Shown one piece after another: positions 28,791 through 39,348 of a stretch of 64,000 bases of DNA. Every line of letters begins with the position of its first letter. Position 1 is the stretch's first letter. Position numbers and translations under genes: made by a program. The notes beneath the pieces were generated by a model. It saw nothing but the letters and a program-made list of their open reading frames with translations, had not been told where the DNA came from and did no database searches. Source of the DNA: Flavobacterium sp. BFFFF2 (GTDB taxonomy: Bacteria; Bacteroidota; Bacteroidia; Flavobacteriales; Flavobacteriaceae); NCBI GenBank assembly GCA_002256385.1, contig NKJD01000090.1, positions 1 through 64,000 on the forward strand, read 5' to 3'.

Positions 28791-31700
28791 ATGAGTTTAA
28801 ACAAACCTGATATTGAAGCTTTAATTAATCGATACAAAAAAACCTATATTGATAATCCATCTGTAATGATTTCGGGCTTTACCCAGGAAAATCAAATTGT
28901 AGCGGATTACAATGGTAGGCAAATACTGGAGCTAATGCAGAATGCAGATGATGCAGGATCGGACATTATTCACATTGAAATAGATACAACAAATCAAACT
29001 TTATGCATCTCTAACAAAGGTTCTGCTTTTGATATTGGTGGAATTGAGTCCTTAATGTTTCCTGGTATCTCAACCAAAAACAAAACCGAATTTATTGGTA
29101 ACAAGGGCTTAGGCTTTCGTTCTATTCTTAATTGGGTTGATTCTGTTACCATACTTACCCGAGAAGTTTCTGTATCTTTCTCCAGAGAACATACAGAAAA
29201 GTTCTTTAACACACATTTGGACGATGAGGCTTCTATTAAAGACAGAGTAGAACAAGAAAGAAGTAAAAGTAAAATTACTAATGATACGCTACCCATTGCC
29301 ACTTTGGCATTTCCTGAAATAACCAATGAGGTTGCTGATGCACAATACACGACTCAAATTAAACTGGTTTATAACAAAAATGAGGAGGCCGCTATTGAAG
29401 CTCAATTGTCTTCTATTGCGGAAGAAACCCTCTTGTTTTTACCACATAGCACAAAGGTGGTTTTGGTTAAAAATGGACAGCTTTTATTGAATCTAAACAA
29501 ATCTACTGAAGCTGATGGAAGCATAAAAGTTGGTAGCAAATCATGGAAGGTACTTGCCAAAAATAATCTTGTGTTTGATGAAAAGGTTAGGTTTAACTAT
29601 ACCATTGCTTGGCAAGATGATTTAAGCGACAATGGAATGTTTTATACCTATTTCCCCACTGATGTAGCAACAGGTTTGCCTTGTTTAATTCACGGTACAT
29701 TCGATTTAACCAACAACAGAAAGGAATTAAATAAGTGTAATGAGAATGAATTTATTCTTAATCACATAGCCGAAAGTTTAGCTGAGATTGCGCACAACTA
29801 TCTCAAGCCAGACAAGTTTGATTGGCGAGCATTCAAATTTTTATCACCAAATTACACAAACAACAGGTCTTTTTTCAAGCCGTTTTATAATTTGGTAGTT
29901 GAAAAAAGAGAAAGCAATTACTGTTATCCTGCAGTTAATAATCAATACATCAACAAAGACAGTGCAGTATTTTATAGTAATACATTCTCTGATTGGGTTG
30001 CAGAAAACCATCTTGGTGATTCATTCAAACAGTTGATAAAGTCAACAGAGTTTGATATCGAGATTAATTCCAATGATTTTAATAAATACGGTACGGATGA
30101 GTGGAGTGAAATTGCAAAAGCTATAAATTCCAGAATTACTGATCATAGCCAACGTGCCAAATTAATCAAATTACTACTTGACGAGTGCCAACTAAACCTT
30201 AGTGATGAATCAAAACTGCCATTACTAATTGGTCAGGATTATACATTTGAAGCAGGCACCTATCATGAAAATGTTTTTGCTTATAGAGCAATAGATCAGA
30301 ACCTTAATTTGCCTGAATTTGCGAATATAACCTTTGTTAATACTGATTTTTATGATGAATTATTGAAGTTTTTTAGTCAAGATATCAATCAAAAAAGAGA
30401 AAATAATGAGGATGTATCAAGAACTTTAATCAGGATAATTAAACCTGTTGTTACGCTAAGACAAAATGATAGCAATGAGGTTATTCGTTATATTGTATCA
30501 GAGCTAAATAAACAAGAACAAACAGCAGACAAAATAAGGTCTTTAATACATTTTCTTTTTAATCTATTTGACGAAAATACAGAGCGAAAAAATAAACTAG
30601 CTTTTGATATTCCACTACTGAGTAGAGCGAATAAAATCACTAATTCAACCCAATTGATTTTTGGCGATGATTATGCGAGTGGACAGCATACTGAATTAAT
30701 ATTTGAGAATGTATATGATAACAACAGATACTTGGCATCTAAAGATGACTTTGGTCTTAATGAATTAGATAACTCAGAACTAGTTCATTTTTTTAGTTGG
30801 TTGGGTGTACAAAATTATTTTATCGCTAAAACTAATACAATTTCAACACCAACTTCTGATAGCTATTTTCAATTTTTATTCAATGAAAAAAAGGAAGATA
30901 AACCAGATAATGCTAAAACTAACAATATAGAACTTAAAGCTACCATTATTGAGAATCTGGCTGATTTAGAAAGGCTAAACCCCAACAATCTTTGTCTTTT
31001 ATTAGAAAAATCACCATTGCTTAGGCGTGCAATAAATTTCAATAACGAACACGATTTAAATTATTTGACTTATAAATACGGTAATGCCTATGCTAAAGAA
31101 ATAAACACTGGGTATTCTTATATCTATTTTCAAATTTCCAAATTAATTGATTTCAAACAATATACACTTTCTGAAGATAGTGAATTTGAGCTACTATATC
31201 AAAAGTTTGATCTTGAAAGTGAGTTTTTTATAACCAATTTAACTAAAAGTGAAATTGAATCTCTTAAACTAACGCTAAAACGCCTTGGAGTAGCAGAATC
31301 GATAGATGATATTACCGAAGAGCGGTTAAAGTCGGTTTTAGAGAAACAAGAAGAGGTTTTTACTGAAGGGAGGGGTAGTCAGAACTTTTATAAAAAGTGT
31401 TTAGAGTTCTATTTAAAACACTCAGATAATTTAGGAATCAGCTATTGTGATGAATATTACGGTAGAAAAGGGTTAGGTTCAGATAACTTGGAGTTGATAA
31501 GCAAGAATACTCTATATTATTCAGACAATTATTTATTGCCCCGCAAAATCCTCAACAATTTTTATTTTATCAATCTTCCAAAAAGGGCAGGCGAAGAAAA
31601 TATTAAAAATATATTTGGTGTCAAGTTGATTAAAGATGAGCTAAATGCTCTAGAAATCATTGATCAGAAAACTCATCAACTTAGCATTGATTTCAATAAG

Positions 31701-33326
31701 TATTTTCAATCTTTAAAGCCATTTATTCTAGCTTATAGAATAGATGTAATGAAAGATAAAACCTCTAAACAAGCAGAAGCTAAAGCATTAAAAAAACTAT
31801 CTATCATACTAGTAACTGAGTTATCTATTAAGTTCAATAATGATACAATCACACTTGAGGAAAACGAGTTTATACCAATAGGAGAAACAATTTACATTAA
31901 AACAGGGCACAAAAATAATAAAAGTGAATTGTTAAGTACGTTTGAATTTTGTGATGCCATTGCAGAGGTAGTTTGCATTGCTTTTAAAATTTCCAACCTA
32001 AAAAATACTTTTAGAAGAGTTATTAAAGATGGTATTGCTGAAACATCGCATATACTTAAAACAGACGAGAAAGAAAACCTTTTAACAGAATCAAAAGAGC
32101 TTTTGGGTATTAACTCAAATGAATTGGACTTTTGGAAAAAGATTTTTCCTAGCGAATCACTTGATGGTATCGATACTGAAGATTTTTATTCTCATCTTAA
32201 ATCTAAAATGAATCTAAAACTTCCTGAAACGTTTAGTGATGTAGATTTTTCAAACCTGGGGAACAAACTTGGGGTAAATTTTCTTTCCTTTATATTGGAG
32301 CAAACTGATATGAAGTTGTATCAGTTAATTCAACCCAACACTTTAGGGCAATGGCATAAGGAAAACCTCGAAAATGCTATTCGAGACTATTCTCAATTGT
32401 TCAGATTCTTATTATGGCAAAAAGCAAATGTTGGAAATGTTGGTCTTAAAAAGAAGTTTCATCAAGACTATGTTAAATTCAACAATGCTTCAATTTTAGA
32501 TTACTTTAAAACATTCATTGAAAACTACAAGTATGAACTATATCCTGATTACAAGAAGGAATTATTTGAATTTGCCAATAATGAATTTGTAGTAAATCTT
32601 GGTGGTGATTTTACATCAGTCATGGATATAGAAAATAAATATACTCGGATTATACAATCATATAACATTGGTATTGATTTAGAAGATACTGAGAAGATTA
32701 TAAATGCAAATTATCCCGAGGTTTTCAGTTTGCTTTTTTTCGAAGGATTTGAAGATGAGATAAAAAATACGTTGGATCAACTTAAAACAAAAGTTGAAAA
32801 CGATGATAGTGTTGGGTTGGAGGATACAGAAGACGAATCGGTAGTTATTATTTCCGATAGTAGAATAAAAGCCACTTCACCCAGAGTGCAAAGTCAAGGA
32901 ATGACAAATGGTGATTATGCTCATACCTCTCAAGTAAGCAAAAAGAAGGCACTTGCAGGAAAAAAAGAGGAAAATAAAGTAATCAAAGCGCTCAAAAAAG
33001 GTGGATTTGAAGTTATTCCAGTTTCAAAAACATCAGACTCTAAACATTATGATTTAGAGTACAAAAAGCCTGGCGGTGAGTGGAGGTTTCTTGAAGTGAA
33101 AAAAGATTCTGGAGGCTTCTTCTTTATGAGTAAAGCAGAGAAAAATACTGCTATTAATGATGCTAATGTCAGAAAGTATGACATTGCTATTGTAAGTGGC
33201 AATAAAATTCACATTATTGAAAGCCCATTTTTACTCAACAATGAGACCTTTGAAAATAATACAAAGTTTTTTGCAGAGCCATCGGATTATGTTATTCATT
33301 TTAACTTAGAAAGTAACAAGGAATAG
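28791..33326 (+). CDS. Sacsin-type GHKL ATPase with C-terminal DUF3883-like nuclease domain
   Basis: Second giant GHKL protein, 1511 aa. N-box QILELMQNADDAG (about 44-56) and lid motif GNKGLGFRSILNW (about 103-115) give an Hsp90-like ATP site. The core is long, helical and of unknown function. A charged linker near 1345-1385 precedes the C-terminal domain, which has KHYDLEY (acidic residue near 1420) and FLEVKK (Glu near 1434, Lys near 1436), with a later KYDIAIV strand. This is the layout of DUF3883/NOV-type PD-(D/E)XK domains. It would therefore couple ATP binding to nucleic-acid cleavage. It follows the SF1 helicase by 53 bp and precedes the 2000-aa helicase by 2 bp. Confidence 0.85.
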   Translation: MSLNKPDIEALINRYKKTYIDNPSVMISGFTQENQIVADYNGRQILELMQNADDAGSDIIHIEIDTTNQTLCISNKGSAFDIGGIESLMFPGISTKNKTEFIGNKGLGFRSILNWVDSVTILTREVSVSFSREHTEKFFNTHLDDEASIKDRVEQERSKSKITNDTLPIATLAFPEITNEVADAQYTTQIKLVYNKNEEAAIEAQLSSIAEETLLFLPHSTKVVLVKNGQLLLNLNKSTEADGSIKVGSKSWKVLAKNNLVFDEKVRFNYTIAWQDDLSDNGMFYTYFPTDVATGLPCLIHGTFDLTNNRKELNKCNENEFILNHIAESLAEIAHNYLKPDKFDWRAFKFLSPNYTNNRSFFKPFYNLVVEKRESNYCYPAVNNQYINKDSAVFYSNTFSDWVAENHLGDSFKQLIKSTEFDIEINSNDFNKYGTDEWSEIAKAINSRITDHSQRAKLIKLLLDECQLNLSDESKLPLLIGQDYTFEAGTYHENVFAYRAIDQNLNLPEFANITFVNTDFYDELLKFFSQDINQKRENNEDVSRTLIRIIKPVVTLRQNDSNEVIRYIVSELNKQEQTADKIRSLIHFLFNLFDENTERKNKLAFDIPLLSRANKITNSTQLIFGDDYASGQHTELIFENVYDNNRYLASKDDFGLNELDNSELVHFFSWLGVQNYFIAKTNTISTPTSDSYFQFLFNEKKEDKPDNAKTNNIELKATIIENLADLERLNPNNLCLLLEKSPLLRRAINFNNEHDLNYLTYKYGNAYAKEINTGYSYIYFQISKLIDFKQYTLSEDSEFELLYQKFDLESEFFITNLTKSEIESLKLTLKRLGVAESIDDITEERLKSVLEKQEEVFTEGRGSQNFYKKCLEFYLKHSDNLGISYCDEYYGRKGLGSDNLELISKNTLYYSDNYLLPRKILNNFYFINLPKRAGEENIKNIFGVKLIKDELNALEIIDQKTHQLSIDFNKYFQSLKPFILAYRIDVMKDKTSKQAEAKALKKLSIILVTELSIKFNNDTITLEENEFIPIGETIYIKTGHKNNKSELLSTFEFCDAIAEVVCIAFKISNLKNTFRRVIKDGIAETSHILKTDEKENLLTESKELLGINSNELDFWKKIFPSESLDGIDTEDFYSHLKSKMNLKLPETFSDVDFSNLGNKLGVNFLSFILEQTDMKLYQLIQPNTLGQWHKENLENAIRDYSQLFRFLLWQKANVGNVGLKKKFHQDYVKFNNASILDYFKTFIENYKYELYPDYKKELFEFANNEFVVNLGGDFTSVMDIENKYTRIIQSYNIGIDLEDTEKIINANYPEVFSLLFFEGFEDEIKNTLDQLKTKVENDDSVGLEDTEDESVVIISDSRIKATSPRVQSQGMTNGDYAHTSQVSKKKALAGKKEENKVIKALKKGGFEVIPVSKTSDSKHYDLEYKKPGGEWRFLEVKKDSGGFFFMSKAEKNTAINDANVRKYDIAIVSGNKIHIIESPFLLNNETFENNTKFFAEPSDYVIHFNLESNKE

Positions 33327-33328
33327 AT

Positions 33329-36300
33329 ATGTTACCACTCCAACAAGCATACGAAGTACAACATTCCATACTGGAATATCTTAAAGCCACTTTTAGCTTT
33401 AAAGATAAAACATTGCATGAGGCATTTTACAAATTTGTAACTGATGCTGATGATGGTATTTTTAAAGGACCTTATGTTTCATTGAAATTGCCATTCGTGA
33501 AAGCAAGCGAGGATGAACACATTCCTTTGCAAATTGCACCTGGATTTCCGCCTTATGATCATCAATTTAAGGCATTTAAACGACTAACTACACAGAATAA
33601 TCATAAGCCCCAATCTACTTTGGTTACAACAGGTACATCATCTGGTAAAACAGAATGTTTTTTGTACCCAATATTGGACCACTGCTATAAAAATATAGAT
33701 AGAAAAGGTATTAAGGTAATTATTCTTTATCCAATGAATGCCTTGGCAACTGACCAGGCTAAGCGTTTGGCAGAAACCATTTGGGGCGATGATAGATTAA
33801 ATGGGAAAATTACTGCAGGCTTGTTTATTGGTGAAGGAAAAGACAAGAAAAAGTTCCCTAAAGAAATGGGTGAAAACCACATCATCGAAAACAGGGATAC
33901 CATTATTGAAAACCCACCTGATATTTTATTGACCAACTTTAAGATGTTGGACTATGCCTTATTGCGTAACAACTATCACAACCTTTGGAACTATAATTTA
34001 GAAGATCCTTCTTTACTCCAATTCTTAGTATTGGATGAATTGCACACCTATGATGGTGCTCAAGGAACTGATGTAGCAAATCTAATCCGCAGATTAAAAT
34101 TGAAATTAGGCATTGCCAAAGGGCAGGTATGTGCAGTAGGGACTTCAGCTACTATTGGTTCGGGTGAGGATTCTATTCAACTACTTATTGAATATGCTGA
34201 AAAGGTATTTGGAGAAGAATTTGACAAGGAAGCCATCATAACCGAAAACAGGGTATTAGTAAATGATTTTTTTGAACTGCCAGATGATAGTTTAGAGAAA
34301 TACATACCCCGTCAGATTGGTTTACTGGAAAGTCGCTTAAAAGAAAATGAAACATACTCAAACTATATTGCAAGGCAGAAACGCTTATGGCAAATGCCGG
34401 ATAGTTTAGATGAAGTGCAGTTGGGAGAAGAGTTAAAGAAATTGAAGTTGATGAAAGATTTAATTTCATTAACAAGTAGCAACATTGTAAAATTAGCGGA
34501 ACTTCTTGAAAAATTGGCAGATGTAAATTCAGATTTTAAAAGATTAGCAGAGTGGGATGCCTACAATGAATTAAGTCCAAGAGAAGAAGTAATCAATTCA
34601 TTATTGGCTTTAATTAGTGAAGCAAAGATTGGAGGTTCAAAAAAATTTCCATTCCTTTATTTACAAATACAAATTTGGATAAGAGAATTGAGTGGTGTTT
34701 TAAGAGAAATCAATGAGGATCCAAAATTCACATGGAAAGACAAAGTTGGCGATAAATATGACCCCAAAGCTTTACCATCCTATTACTGTAGAGAGTGTGG
34801 AGCAAGTGGTTGGTTAGGCGTAAAAGACGATAACAAGAACCATTTCTTTCACGACCCTAATCAAGTATATGAATATTTCTTTAGTAATCATAAGAATATT
34901 TATTTCATCAATACGCCAAATCACAAGCATATAGATGAGTATGAACCCAACAACCAAATAAACGACTGGATGCACATAGCTGACATGAGCTTGCATGAAA
35001 GAGAAAGTGAACATACCATCAGAATACATGCAGTAAGGAAGTTAAAGGAAACGAGGTCAAGGCATGTTTGCCCGGAATGTAATACCGAAAATGCAATGGG
35101 TATTATCGGGACAAGGGTTGCTACCTTATCTTCCATAACAGTGAGTCAGGTGTTGGCATCCGACCTAGACCCAAGACCTGAAAAATATCGTAAAATATTA
35201 GCCTTTACAAACAGTGTGCAAGATGCAGCACATCAGGCAGGTTTTGTTGAAGCTAGAAATTACCGTTTTACTTTCAGGGCATCCTTACAAAAAATAATTA
35301 ATCAAAATCAAGGGCCTGTTCGAATTTCGGAATTGCAAAATCAATTTACTGATTATTGGAAGGATCATTCAGATTCAACTGGACTGAATCAGGAAGAAGC
35401 CTTTTATTACCGGTTTTTCCCAGCTGATTATCATGGAAAGGCAGATATTGATATTGATTACCGTGATGCTGCAAAAAAATTCATCCCAACTTTCAAAAAA
35501 GAGTTTGACACCAGAATGCATTGGGAAGTTTTATCTGAATTTGGTTACAATGCCATGATTGGTAGAACGTTAGAAAAATCAGGTGCTTCTGCTGTAAAAT
35601 TTGATGAAGGAAAAATCAGAGAAATATATCCTGCTATGCAGGAATGGTTGAATCAGAATAACCTGGCCATGATTGAGGAAGGAGATTTACAACCTTTTAT
35701 AAATGGTATTTTACATAGGATTAGAACACGAGGTGGCATTGATCACGAGTATTTAACAAAATTTAGGACTGCATCATTAAAGCTTTGGGATTTGAATTGG
35801 ATGAATGATAACAGACATTTTTTAAATAAAATGTTTCATCAAAGAGCTAGGTTTCCAAGATTATTAGCTATTAAATCACATGGACAGGGCCTTTTAGATT
35901 CAACTTTTACCAACACAAACAATTGGTACAGAAATTATTTTATCAAATCATTTCCTTTTGCTTCAAATTATCATGGCTTGGTAAACGATTTTTTTAGTAA
36001 GCTGATAGAAACGTTTGCAACGGTTGGTTTAATGAACAAATTGGGTGTGGAAGAAAATGAAAATTATGCAATTGAACCAAGTATAATTTTGGTTGAAAAT
36101 AAGGTTGCTAATCATGTTTGTGATACCTGTAGTTCAAAATTATACGTTGCAGCTTCTGATACTATTTCAATACATACAAAATGCTTGGATTATACCTGTA
36201 CAGGCACATACAGCCAAATTCAGAAGAGCAAACCAAATTATTATCAGTTGGTGTATAACCGAAATTTGTCTCCTCGTATTTATGCATCTGAACATACCGG

Positions 36301-39300
36301 TATTTTAGAAAGGAAGGATAGAGAAAACAAAGAAATAGATTTCAAAGAAAGACCGAAGTACAATTCGTTAAACACCATCGTTGCCACATCTACTCTTGAA
36401 ATGGGTATTGATATAGGTACTTTAAATACAGCTATCAATAATTCTGTTCCACCTTTGACTTCCAATTTCCTGCAAAGGGTTGGTCGTGCAGGTCGTACAT
36501 CAGGTTCAGCATTAATTACAAATTTTGCTCAAAGCAAGGCACACGATTTATTTTATTATGGCGAGCCAAAAGATATGATGGAAGGAGAAATAGCAACACC
36601 GGGTTGCTACCTTGAAGCAAAAGATATTTTATTCCGCCACTTTCTTGCCTATTGTTTAGACAATTGGTCATCTGCGGATCCCAAGAAAAACAGTATTCCG
36701 GGCAGGTTGATTTCACTCCAATTGTCTAGAGCAGATTTATCAGCACCCGAATTTTTAGCCAATAGAATAATTTCTTTTATTAAAGCAAATGAAAAGTACC
36801 TATTAGTTCAATTTATTGATTTTTATAAGGATGATTTAAAGGAAGAAAGTAAAGTATTAGATTCTCTTAAATCATTTTTACTAGAAGAAGGATTTTACCT
36901 TAGGTTAAAAGATGTGTTCACAAAATTAAAGGATGAATATAAATACATTACTCAAACTGTCAAGGAAATTGATGCAGCAATAAGGTTGTTACCCAATGAT
37001 GAAGAAAGGAAGGGGTTAGAAGTGGAGAAAAAAGCATTATGGGGTTTAAAGAGATTATTGGACAAACGTTCAATTCTTGAACATTTAACCAATGTGGGCT
37101 TATTGCCAAACTATGCTTTCCCAGAAACAGGGGTTACTTTAAATGCCTGGGTAAAATCAAACAAAGCAAAAGCAAGCGATAATATTCCTACAGATAAACA
37201 ATTTGAGATTGTAAGGTCATCAAAGTCTGCAATCCGTGAGTTTGCTCCTGATAATCTCTTCTATTCGCAAGGTTTCAAATTTGCTGTCTCGGGTCTGAAT
37301 ACTTACGATTGGAAAGATGTTGGAACCTTACTAGTAAAGAGGTTTTGTTCAAATTGTGACCACATAGCTGATAAAGTACCTTCAACTGAAGCACATTGTC
37401 CTAAATGTGGTGATTCTTCTTGGGCTTCAGATAAAAATCAACATGTTTTTGTAAAATTAAGTAGTGTTAAGTCGGTAAACTTTCGCGACAAATCGTCATT
37501 GGATGATAGCTCAGATGATAGAGATTCTAACATTTACAGAATTTCAAAACACCTTAAATTCGACAGCAAATCTTTTCAGGGTGCATGGGGTATGAAAGAA
37601 ATTCCCTTTGGAATTGAATATGTAAAAAACGTTGATATAATTGAATTAAATCTTGGTCTTTCATCTGCTGTTAATGCCAATAAAGTTATAATTAATCAGC
37701 ATGAAGATGTCCCACACCATGGCTTTGTTACTTGCAAGCAATGTGGTAAAAGTTCTTCCAAGTTTAATCAACGTGACTACAAATTTCATTTTGGCTATTG
37801 TAAGCATAAGGATAGAGAGTATACCGGTATAAAGGACGATGTTTTTGAAGAAGTATTCTTATTCAGGGAAATTAAAACGGAGGCATTAAAAGTATTGTTA
37901 CCAGTGCAGGAATTTGAAAGCGAGGCCACAATAAATATGTTCAAAGCCGGGTTGGAGTTAGGATTAAAAAAATACTACAAAGGAAATCCGCAACATTTAA
38001 GTATTATTAATTATTCTGAATATAATGCAAAGAATAGCCGCTTTGATAAATACCTTGTGTTGTACGACAATATTCCAGGTGGTACTGGCTATTTAGAAAA
38101 ACTATTTAGTCCTGCTGATTTTACATCAGTAATATCAAAAGCATATGAAGCCATTAGGGATTGCAGTTGTAAAGCTAAAGGAAAAGATGGCTGCTATCGC
38201 TGTATTTACACCTATTCCAATCAATTTATTCAAGATGAACTGAGCAGGGTAAAAGCTGAAATTTTATTTAAGAAAATAGTTGACAAATCAGATGCCTGGG
38301 AAACCTATACAACTGGCTTAGGTGCCTTAACAAGTAATGGCCAAATTGAAGAAAGCGAATTAGAAGAAAGATTTATTAGAAGTCTACGTAATCATCTCCA
38401 AAATCAGAATCCACAGGATTTTAAATTCGAAGATTTTATAGAAAATGGTATTGTCAATTATAAATTCAAGATTACTTCCGGTGATTATTCTTACTATTAT
38501 GTTATAAGACCTCAATATGAATTAGGGCCAACAAACGGAGTTAAATACAACACCCGTTCTGATTTTTATATTTCAATAAGCAGTATTGAAAAAGGCGGAA
38601 CGGCAATCGAAGATGATGATGTTTTATCATCAGTAAAAGGAATTGCAATCTACTTGGATGGCTATACTTTCCATGCAACAGAGGAGAATTGCAGGTTTTT
38701 TGACGATTTGAAAAAACGTGTGGCTATAGTCGAATCAAATTCAATAATTAGTTGGTCTTTAACCTGGTCGGATATTGAGAAATTTGATGCCATTGAAAAA
38801 GAAAATGACAATCAATCCAAAGAATTTAAAAGAGATGACTTATTTATTGATAAAGTAAAATACAGGAGCTCGGTTGATGCTTTTCGTCAGATACTTGGCA
38901 ATGCATACCTAAATGATTCATTGATTGCTTGTAAAAACTCTTTTGAAAGATTATTGTGGCTTTTATCAAATCCAATTGAGGCAAATGCAAGACAAAGGAA
39001 GATTGGATTAATGCTTGCATTACATCAACAGCAATTCGGCAACCCTTCAAATGACAATGATACCATTGATGAAATATTAAATGATCCTTTAAAGATTATA
39101 GACAATTCATTAAAAGCAAATGACAAGTCAAATGGTAATTTTTATGTGTTGCCTGAAGTTTCCTTAGCGGCTGATTTTGTTTTGACAAAAGTAGCTGTTA
39201 AAATTTCGAATCTTTCGGTTAAGTCAAGCATTTCAGTAAATGAGGCGCACAAAAATATTGATAAAGGAAATTGGGAAGCATTTTGGCAGTTATTTAATTT

Positions 39301-39331
39301 AATTCAAGACAATGTTAATGTTTTGGCTTAA
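33329..39331 (+). CDS. DEAD/DEAH-box helicase with DUF1998 (MZB) domain, 2000 aa
   Basis: Very large SF2 helicase related to MrfA, DruE and the DrmA/DrmB pair. Walker A is GTSSGKTE (about 101-108), motif II LDELHTYDGAQG (about 234-245), motif V STLEMGIDIG (about 1020-1029) and motif VI QRVGRAGRTSG (about 1048-1058). Some 600 residues sit between the two RecA cores and include CxxC pairs (CRECG, CPECN). The DUF1998 region has YDNIPGGTGYLEKLF and the zinc cluster CSCKAKGKDGCYRC (about 1612-1625). Further on, SELEER, SDFYI and IAIYLDGYTFH look like a Vsr-type nuclease-fold remnant (about 1670-1810). It is last in the 26-kb operon and convergent with the Nmad3-like gene 17 bp away. A DrmA-DrmB fusion is one reading. 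Confidence 0.9.
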   Translation: MLPLQQAYEVQHSILEYLKATFSFKDKTLHEAFYKFVTDADDGIFKGPYVSLKLPFVKASEDEHIPLQIAPGFPPYDHQFKAFKRLTTQNNHKPQSTLVTTGTSSGKTECFLYPILDHCYKNIDRKGIKVIILYPMNALATDQAKRLAETIWGDDRLNGKITAGLFIGEGKDKKKFPKEMGENHIIENRDTIIENPPDILLTNFKMLDYALLRNNYHNLWNYNLEDPSLLQFLVLDELHTYDGAQGTDVANLIRRLKLKLGIAKGQVCAVGTSATIGSGEDSIQLLIEYAEKVFGEEFDKEAIITENRVLVNDFFELPDDSLEKYIPRQIGLLESRLKENETYSNYIARQKRLWQMPDSLDEVQLGEELKKLKLMKDLISLTSSNIVKLAELLEKLADVNSDFKRLAEWDAYNELSPREEVINSLLALISEAKIGGSKKFPFLYLQIQIWIRELSGVLREINEDPKFTWKDKVGDKYDPKALPSYYCRECGASGWLGVKDDNKNHFFHDPNQVYEYFFSNHKNIYFINTPNHKHIDEYEPNNQINDWMHIADMSLHERESEHTIRIHAVRKLKETRSRHVCPECNTENAMGIIGTRVATLSSITVSQVLASDLDPRPEKYRKILAFTNSVQDAAHQAGFVEARNYRFTFRASLQKIINQNQGPVRISELQNQFTDYWKDHSDSTGLNQEEAFYYRFFPADYHGKADIDIDYRDAAKKFIPTFKKEFDTRMHWEVLSEFGYNAMIGRTLEKSGASAVKFDEGKIREIYPAMQEWLNQNNLAMIEEGDLQPFINGILHRIRTRGGIDHEYLTKFRTASLKLWDLNWMNDNRHFLNKMFHQRARFPRLLAIKSHGQGLLDSTFTNTNNWYRNYFIKSFPFASNYHGLVNDFFSKLIETFATVGLMNKLGVEENENYAIEPSIILVENKVANHVCDTCSSKLYVAASDTISIHTKCLDYTCTGTYSQIQKSKPNYYQLVYNRNLSPRIYASEHTGILERKDRENKEIDFKERPKYNSLNTIVATSTLEMGIDIGTLNTAINNSVPPLTSNFLQRVGRAGRTSGSALITNFAQSKAHDLFYYGEPKDMMEGEIATPGCYLEAKDILFRHFLAYCLDNWSSADPKKNSIPGRLISLQLSRADLSAPEFLANRIISFIKANEKYLLVQFIDFYKDDLKEESKVLDSLKSFLLEEGFYLRLKDVFTKLKDEYKYITQTVKEIDAAIRLLPNDEERKGLEVEKKALWGLKRLLDKRSILEHLTNVGLLPNYAFPETGVTLNAWVKSNKAKASDNIPTDKQFEIVRSSKSAIREFAPDNLFYSQGFKFAVSGLNTYDWKDVGTLLVKRFCSNCDHIADKVPSTEAHCPKCGDSSWASDKNQHVFVKLSSVKSVNFRDKSSLDDSSDDRDSNIYRISKHLKFDSKSFQGAWGMKEIPFGIEYVKNVDIIELNLGLSSAVNANKVIINQHEDVPHHGFVTCKQCGKSSSKFNQRDYKFHFGYCKHKDREYTGIKDDVFEEVFLFREIKTEALKVLLPVQEFESEATINMFKAGLELGLKKYYKGNPQHLSIINYSEYNAKNSRFDKYLVLYDNIPGGTGYLEKLFSPADFTSVISKAYEAIRDCSCKAKGKDGCYRCIYTYSNQFIQDELSRVKAEILFKKIVDKSDAWETYTTGLGALTSNGQIEESELEERFIRSLRNHLQNQNPQDFKFEDFIENGIVNYKFKITSGDYSYYYVIRPQYELGPTNGVKYNTRSDFYISISSIEKGGTAIEDDDVLSSVKGIAIYLDGYTFHATEENCRFFDDLKKRVAIVESNSIISWSLTWSDIEKFDAIEKENDNQSKEFKRDDLFIDKVKYRSSVDAFRQILGNAYLNDSLIACKNSFERLLWLLSNPIEANARQRKIGLMLALHQQQFGNPSNDNDTIDEILNDPLKIIDNSLKANDKSNGNFYVLPEVSLAADFVLTKVAVKISNLSVKSSISVNEAHKNIDKGNWEAFWQLFNLIQDNVNVLA

Positions 39332-39348
39332 GTTAAAATTGGATTTGG

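Noticed and set aside
12930..39331. Labelling the operon simply as DISARM
   Set aside because: The phospholipase-D nuclease DrmC is not visible, DrmA and DrmB functions seem fused, and four extra large or nuclease genes are present. I use 'DISARM-like core' only.
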